From Roseovarius sp. (GTDB lineage Bacteria > Pseudomonadota > Alphaproteobacteria > Rhodobacterales > Rhodobacteraceae): 32,562 bases of DNA. Both the position numbers and the translations under genes were made by a program. The stretch covers positions 1 through 32,562 of the forward strand of contig JADQCC010000106.1 of assembly GCA_016278295.1 (NCBI GenBank), read 5' to 3'. Below the pieces are notes generated by a model. The model was not told the origin of the DNA and made no database searches. It was given only the letters and a program-made list of their open reading frames with translations. Shown here piece after piece: positions 27,881-32,562 of this stretch (positions are counted from its first letter, which is position 1; each line of letters opens with the position of its first letter).

Positions 27881-28468
27881 ATGAGAATCGACTTCCTGAC
27901 AGAACAGAGCCCGGCGCGCGCAGCGGCCGAGCAGCATATCCATGACGTCTACCGCGAGGTCTACGGCGCGCGGATCACCCGGTTCGCCCCGCGCCTCGTG
28001 ACGGTCCAGGACCCCGCTGGCCGGATTCTCTGCGCCGCGGGCCTTCGCACCGCGCAGGACGGGTTCTTCTCCGACACCTATCTTGACGGCGGATTCGCAA
28101 GGTTGGTGCGCGATCCCAACGGACAGCCGGTCCCCCCCACGCAGATCATGGAAGTGGTCTCGCTCGCATCGAAAACCCCCTTCCCGGTTCTGGCGATGCT
28201 CGACGTGATGGTCGATTGGGGCCGCGCCCAGGGCATGACCTGCGGGGTCTTTACCGTCACCGCCCGGCTGCGCCGCCTGCTGGAGCGGACCGGCCTCGAC
28301 TTTGCCAGGCTCGCCCCCGCCGACCCGTCCCGCGTTCCCGACCCGGAAAGCTGGGGGAGCTACTACGCGCACGATCCCTGGGTCTGCGCCTGCACGGACC
28401 GGGTGTTCTCACCCGTTGCGATCTCTCCGCGCACCCGCGCGGCGGGCCTGCATTGCGAGGCGTCGTGA
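27881..28468 (+). CDS. 'Thermostable hemolysin' (T_hemolysin) family protein, probable GNAT/LuxI-fold acyltransferase-like enzyme
   Basis: AAAEQHIHDVYREVYGARITRFAPRLVTVQDPAGRILCAAGLRTAQDGFFSDTYLDGGF...QIMEVVSLASKTPFPVLAMLDVMVDWGRAQGMTCGVFTVTARLRRLLERTGL; pattern of proteins annotated T_hemolysin. Confidence 0.8.
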   Translation: MRIDFLTEQSPARAAAEQHIHDVYREVYGARITRFAPRLVTVQDPAGRILCAAGLRTAQDGFFSDTYLDGGFARLVRDPNGQPVPPTQIMEVVSLASKTPFPVLAMLDVMVDWGRAQGMTCGVFTVTARLRRLLERTGLDFARLAPADPSRVPDPESWGSYYAHDPWVCACTDRVFSPVAISPRTRAAGLHCEAS

Positions 28469-29907
28469 TGCGGATGGTGTTCAACGCCCTCACGCGCCAC
28501 GCGAGCGAGACCCCCGACGCGACCGCGTTTCGCGACGATACCGGCGCCGTGACGTGGCATGACCTGTCAGGCCGCGTCGCCGGCCTTGCGCAGCGGCTCG
28601 AGGATGCGCCGCGGACGGTCGCCATCGCTGTTCCGGGCGGGATAGATTACGTGGTGGCCGATCTTGCCCTGACCCTCGCGGGCAAGCGGCAGGTGCCCCT
28701 CCCGTTCTTCTTCAGCCCCGGTCAGACAGACCATATCCTGCAAGAATGCGACGCCGGGGCGGTCATGACGACCGACAGCGCCGCCTTCGCCGGATCGCCC
28801 TTGCAGGTCATCTCGCCGCAGGCCGCGCCCGCCGGGCCGCTGCCTGCCTATCCCGGCGGGGCCGAGCGGATCATCTACACCTCCGGTTCCTCCGGCCGCC
28901 CCAAGGGCGTTATCATGGGCGATCGCCAACTCGGCGCCTCGCTCGCGGCGCTGAGCGACGTGATCGGCGCGGGACCGCGGGACCGCCACCTGTCCGTTCT
29001 GCCGCTTCCACAACTGCTGGAACAGATTTGCGGGATATTCCTTCCCATCCTCGCCGGCGCGGAATGCGTGATGCGATTCGACGCCACCCGCGCGCTTCTG
29101 GGTGGCCCGATCGAGGGGTTGATCCGCGCGATGGACCAATGCCAGCCCACGACCAGCCTGCTCGCGCCGGGCATCCTGGGCCGGTGGGTGGCCGCGGTCG
29201 AACACGCGGGCGCGCCCGTTCCGTCCAGCCTGCGTTTCGTCGCCGTCGGCGGCGCGGCGTCGCCGCCCGCTCTCATCCGCGCCGCCGAGGCGGCGGGCAT
29301 CCCGGTGCACGAGGGGTACGGGCTGTCGGAATGCTGCTCGGTGGTCGCCATGAACCGCCCGGGCCACAACGTGCCGGGGACGGTCGGCCCGGTTCTGGCG
29401 TGCTCCGACGTGCGGATCGTCGATGGCGAAATCACCGTGGCCGGGCCAACCGTCATGGCGCGCTACCTCGGCGGCGCACCGGCACCCGCACGCTGGCATA
29501 CCGGCGATCTCGGGCGCATCGAAGATGGCCGGCTGGTGGTCGAGGGGCGCAAGGATGCCCTGCTGGTGACGCCCACCGGGCGCAACATCTCGCCCGAATG
29601 GGTCGAGGCGCGGATAAATGCCGACCCGCGCGTCCTGAGCTCCGCGCTCTGTCTTCGACAGCCCGATGGCGTGCTGGTGCTGATCGTCGTGTTGGCCGCC
29701 CCCATGACCGCGCAAGAGATCGCCGCGCGGCTCCGGGATTTGCCTGACTATGCCCGCCCCGACGCCGTGATCTTCACCGACCCGTCGGAACCAGGGCTTC
29801 TCTTCCCCGCCGGCACCCCGGATCGCCGCGTTGCCGCCGCCCTTGTCAACGGCAGGGCGGCAGAGCCCCTGCCAAATCCCCTTCACACCGAAAGACTTGC
29901 CTCATGA
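28468..29907 (+). CDS. AMP-dependent synthetase/ligase (acyl/fatty-acid adenylating type)
   Basis: ERIIYTSGSSGRPKGVIMG (A3), HEGYGLSECCSVVAMNRPG (A5), RWHTGDLGRIEDGRLVVEGRKDALLVTPTGRNISPEWVE (A7-A8). TGATG junction with the preceding gene. Confidence 0.92.
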   Translation: MRMVFNALTRHASETPDATAFRDDTGAVTWHDLSGRVAGLAQRLEDAPRTVAIAVPGGIDYVVADLALTLAGKRQVPLPFFFSPGQTDHILQECDAGAVMTTDSAAFAGSPLQVISPQAAPAGPLPAYPGGAERIIYTSGSSGRPKGVIMGDRQLGASLAALSDVIGAGPRDRHLSVLPLPQLLEQICGIFLPILAGAECVMRFDATRALLGGPIEGLIRAMDQCQPTTSLLAPGILGRWVAAVEHAGAPVPSSLRFVAVGGAASPPALIRAAEAAGIPVHEGYGLSECCSVVAMNRPGHNVPGTVGPVLACSDVRIVDGEITVAGPTVMARYLGGAPAPARWHTGDLGRIEDGRLVVEGRKDALLVTPTGRNISPEWVEARINADPRVLSSALCLRQPDGVLVLIVVLAAPMTAQEIAARLRDLPDYARPDAVIFTDPSEPGLLFPAGTPDRRVAAALVNGRAAEPLPNPLHTERLAS

Positions 29908-30695
29908 CACATGCCAGGACCGCCCTCATCACCGGCGCCGGGTCCGGCATCGGCCGTGCGCTCGCTATCGAGGCCGGCCGACGCGGATATACCCCGATCC
30001 TCGTTGGCCGCACCAAGGCCAGCCTTGTGGAAACGCAGGGCCTTGTCCCCGACGTGCAGGCCCGGATCGTCGTTGCCGATGTCACGACCGCCGAAGGCCG
30101 CCGCGCCATCGCCGGGGCAGCGGGGCACCGGCTCGACGTGCTGATCAACAACGCCGGCACCCTGAGCGTCGGCCACCTGCGCGATATTGACGATGCCGCG
30201 CTGGAACAGATGTGCGCCACCAACCTCGTGGCCCCGATGGCCATCACCCGCGACCTGTTGCCCGCGCTCAGGCAGGCGCAGGGCCGCGTTGCCAACATCG
30301 GCTCGGTCTTTGGCGATATCGCCTACCCGTTCTTCGCCGCCTATTCCGCCACAAAATTCGGCCTGCGCGGCTTTTCCGACGCGCTGCGGCGCGAGCTTTC
30401 GGGCTCGGGGGTGGGCGTCACCTACATCGCGCCGCGGGCCACCCGAACCGCCGCCGAGGCCGAGTTCGCGGCGTTGGTTGAACCGCTCGCCATGACCCTC
30501 GACAGCGCCGAGCGGGTCGCCGCCGAAGCCTGGGCCGCCATAAAGGCGGGCCGCCGCGAGAGTTTCCCGCGCGGCAAGGAACGGCTCTTCGTCAAGGTTC
30601 AGCGCCTGTTCCCCTCGCTCGTCGACAGATCGGTCGGTGCTCAGGCTCGTGACCGCCGCACGCTCAGGGCGTTGGAGCCCGTAAGCAAGGCGTAA
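29904..30695 (+). CDS. Short-chain dehydrogenase/reductase
   Basis: TALITGAGSGIGRALAIEAGRRG, VLINNAGTLSVGHL, NIGSVFGDIAYPFFAAYSATKFGLRGFSDALRREL; ATGA overlap with the ligase. Confidence 0.94.
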   Translation: MTHARTALITGAGSGIGRALAIEAGRRGYTPILVGRTKASLVETQGLVPDVQARIVVADVTTAEGRRAIAGAAGHRLDVLINNAGTLSVGHLRDIDDAALEQMCATNLVAPMAITRDLLPALRQAQGRVANIGSVFGDIAYPFFAAYSATKFGLRGFSDALRRELSGSGVGVTYIAPRATRTAAEAEFAALVEPLAMTLDSAERVAAEAWAAIKAGRRESFPRGKERLFVKVQRLFPSLVDRSVGAQARDRRTLRALEPVSKA

Positions 30696-30700
30696 GCCCG
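30679..30700 (+). promoter_or_regulatory. Tandem direct-repeat site 3 (candidate OmpR-family response regulator box)
   Basis: CCGTAAGCAAGGCGTAAGCCCG: GTAAGC-N5-GTAAGC, 11-bp period; overlaps the SDR stop codon; 43 nt before ATG 30744. Confidence 0.65.
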
Positions 30701-30743
30701 CGCCGCTAACCACCCGACAGGACACCAACAAAGGATACCGGGA

Positions 30744-31604
30744 ATGCACTACAACGTGATCCGCGCAGCAGAAACGGGCGCAACCGACATCACCCATGAG
30801 GTCATCGCGCAAACCCGCGCCTGCCTGGAGACCGACGGCTGGGCGCTGCTGCGTGGCTTCAAGTCGGACATGAACGGCTTCAGCGACCTGACCGCGCAAC
30901 TCTGCACCACGATCACCTTCGATCCGGCGCGCGAGTATTCAGAGAAAAACACCCAGAAGGTCGATGCCGGCCTCGGCCCGATCGGCCTGCATATCGAGAA
31001 CGGCAACACGCCCATTTGCCCCGATATCGTCGCCTTCTACTGCACGCGCGCCGCCTTCGAGGGATCGCAAACCACGATCTGCGACGGACGGGCGGTGTTC
31101 GACAAGTTCGACCCCGGCCAAAAGGCGCGCTGGAGCCAGAAGATGAAGGTCAAGCGCAACCTCCCCGAAGATCTCTGGAAGCGCTACCTCGCCAACGAAC
31201 ACCCCGCCATCAGCCACCCCGACGAGGTGACCGAGGACCATATCATCCAGTTCAAGGCCGCCATACCGGGGCAGGATTTCGCGCTGCGCGACGACGGCTC
31301 GATCGACTACGAACTGACGGTCTCGCCGGTCAGGCCCTCGTCCCTGACCAACGGGCAGGCGTTCGCCAACGCCATCCTCGGCCCCTCGCACAATTACGAA
31401 AAACCGGAATACACGCTGGAGGACGGCTCGACCGTGTCGCCGGTCGAGATCGAGGCCCTGCGCGAGCTTGCCGAAAGCTGCACGGTAGAGATCAACTGGC
31501 AGGACGGTGACATCGCGGTGATCGACAACACCCGCGTCATGCACGGCCGCCGTGCCATCAAGGATGCCGACCGGCAGCTCTTCATCGGGATGGGCCGCGT
31601 CTGA
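30744..31604 (+). CDS. TauD/TfdA-like Fe(II)/2-oxoglutarate-dependent dioxygenase
   Basis: LETDGWALLRGFKSDMNGFSDLTAQLC, GPIGLHIENGNTPICPDIVAFYC (HxE), GDIAVIDNTRVMHGRRAI distal His. Confidence 0.88.
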   Translation: MHYNVIRAAETGATDITHEVIAQTRACLETDGWALLRGFKSDMNGFSDLTAQLCTTITFDPAREYSEKNTQKVDAGLGPIGLHIENGNTPICPDIVAFYCTRAAFEGSQTTICDGRAVFDKFDPGQKARWSQKMKVKRNLPEDLWKRYLANEHPAISHPDEVTEDHIIQFKAAIPGQDFALRDDGSIDYELTVSPVRPSSLTNGQAFANAILGPSHNYEKPEYTLEDGSTVSPVEIEALRELAESCTVEINWQDGDIAVIDNTRVMHGRRAIKDADRQLFIGMGRV

Positions 31605-31679
31605 AATCCGGCGGCGGGTTCATTCGGGCGGGTCTGATCGGCTTTTGGGCGGTCCGTATTCGCCAGCACGAAGCCCCCG

Positions 31680-31762
31680 GTCCCGCCGAATGGCGGGACT
31701 GGCCCCAGAGACGCAAACGAGCGCCTCGAACCGTGCGGTTCGTGCGCTGAACCTACAGGTTC
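31680..31762. other. Cluster of three perfect hairpins in a convergent intergenic region
   Basis: GTCCCGCC-GAAT-GGCGGGAC (31680-31699), CGAACC-GTGC-GGTTCG (31727-31742), GAACCT-AC-AGGTTC (31749-31762). Confidence 0.6.
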
Positions 31763-31766
31763 GGGG

Positions 31767-32147
31767 TTACTCGACCTGCCGTCCGGGCACCACGCTGAAC
31801 GGTTCCAGCCGGTCGCCGTTGATCCAGGCGTGCTTGCCATCCTCGGTGCGCGCCAGCGCATAGGGCGTCCACCCCGTGCTGCGCCACCAGCTCTCGTATT
31901 CGTCGGTTTCGGGGTTGGTACGCCACCGCCCCTCGTCCGCGCGCCCGTCCTCGGGCACATAAAGCGTGGTGCCGTCCGGCCCGTAATACTGCCGGTAGGG
32001 CGTGCCCGACCAGGTGCCGACAATGGTGTTGCCGCTGAGCAACGCCTCGATCTCCGGGGCTGTCAGTTTTTCCTGTACGGTCTGCGCCATCGCTGTCCCG
32101 AGGGCGGGAAGAGACAGAAGCAAGCCCATGAAAACACGACGTTTCAT
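31767..32147 (-). CDS. Small exported protein of unknown function
   Basis: MKRRVFMGLLLSLPALGTAMAQ signal peptide; TAPEIEALLSGNTIVGTWSGTPYRQYYGPDGTTLYVPEDGRADEGRWRTNPETDEYESWW. Confidence 0.75.
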   Translation of the reverse strand: MKRRVFMGLLLSLPALGTAMAQTVQEKLTAPEIEALLSGNTIVGTWSGTPYRQYYGPDGTTLYVPEDGRADEGRWRTNPETDEYESWWRSTGWTPYALARTEDGKHAWINGDRLEPFSVVPGRQVE

Positions 32148-32226
32148 ACTGAAATCTCCCTCTTGCGAGGGATTAGTATGGCAGAAAATTCCGATCAGTG
32201 CGACCCGTGCGCGCGAGAACGCGGCG

Positions 32227-32562
32227 TCATGCGGGGGCAATCAGGATGGCGCGGAAATCGTTGACGTTGGTCAGCGTCGGGCCCGTGATCACCTGATCGC
32301 CGAGCGCGGCAAAGAATCCATGCGCATCGTTTCGCGCCAACGCCGCCTCGGCATCGACGCCCGCCGCTTGGGCGCGCGCCAGCGTTTCGGGTCCGATGGT
32401 CGCCCCCGCCACCTCGGCGGCCCCGTCCACCCCATCGGTATCGCAGGCAATCGCATGGATCCCCGCCGCCCCCTTCAGCGCCACCGCCAGCGCCAGCGCA
32501 TATTCCGCGTTCGGCCCTCCCACCCCGTCACCCCGCCGCGTAACCGTGAGTTCGCCCCCCGA
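32227..32562 (-). CDS. C-terminal part of MOFRL-family glycerate 2-kinase/hydroxypyruvate reductase-like protein (truncated by window)
   Basis: SGGELTVTRRGDGVGGPNAEYALALAVAL...HAIACDTDGVDGAAEVAGATI: MOFRL-domain signature; frame continues past the window edge. Confidence 0.88.
   Translation of the reverse strand, partial: SGGELTVTRRGDGVGGPNAEYALALAVALKGAAGIHAIACDTDGVDGAAEVAGATIGPETLARAQAAGVDAEAALARNDAHGFFAALGDQVITGPTLTNVNDFRAILIAPA

Noticed and set aside
28567-29886. 439-aa minus-strand ORF opposite the AMP-ligase
   Set aside because: Antisense artefact; the plus strand holds canonical A3/A5/A7 motifs.

Overview
High-GC alphaproteobacterial (Rhodobacteraceae-like) chromosomal window. The organism is inferred from composition and gene content only. 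Left to right it holds: (i) a minus-strand block with a class-III aminotransferase and a branched-chain-amino-acid-type ABC transporter; (ii) a plus-strand NAD-dependent epimerase-like gene ending in a strong bidirectional terminator; (iii) a roughly 14.6-kb minus-strand sugar locus with two complete sugar ABC importers (ChvE/GguAB-like and YtfQRT/YjfF-like) around an apparently complete non-phosphorylative L-arabinose/D-galactose route (Gfo/Idh dehydrogenase, SMP-30 lactonase, IlvD/Edd aldonate dehydratase, AraD1/GguC-like dehydratase, 2,5-dioxovalerate dehydrogenase), with a divergent GbpR-like LysR regulator; (iv) an HD-domain protein, a CPA2 antiporter preceded by a possible 44-aa leader ORF, and a MATE transporter with a His-rich tail; (v) a plus-strand cluster at 25.08-31.6 kb: DUF6134-like exported protein, OmpR-type response regulator, histidine kinase, 'thermostable hemolysin' (T_hemolysin) protein, AMP-dependent ligase, SDR and TauD/TfdA-like oxygenase; (vi) a small exported protein and the end of a MOFRL-type glycerate kinase. 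The most interesting signal is in (v). Three near-identical tandem direct repeats (GTAAGC-N5-GTAAGY, 11-bp period, as expected for an OmpR/PhoB-family regulator) lie upstream of the DUF6134, T_hemolysin and TauD genes. This suggests a self-contained, two-component-controlled acyl/small-molecule biosynthesis system. No rRNA, tRNA, CRISPR array or transposase was recognised.
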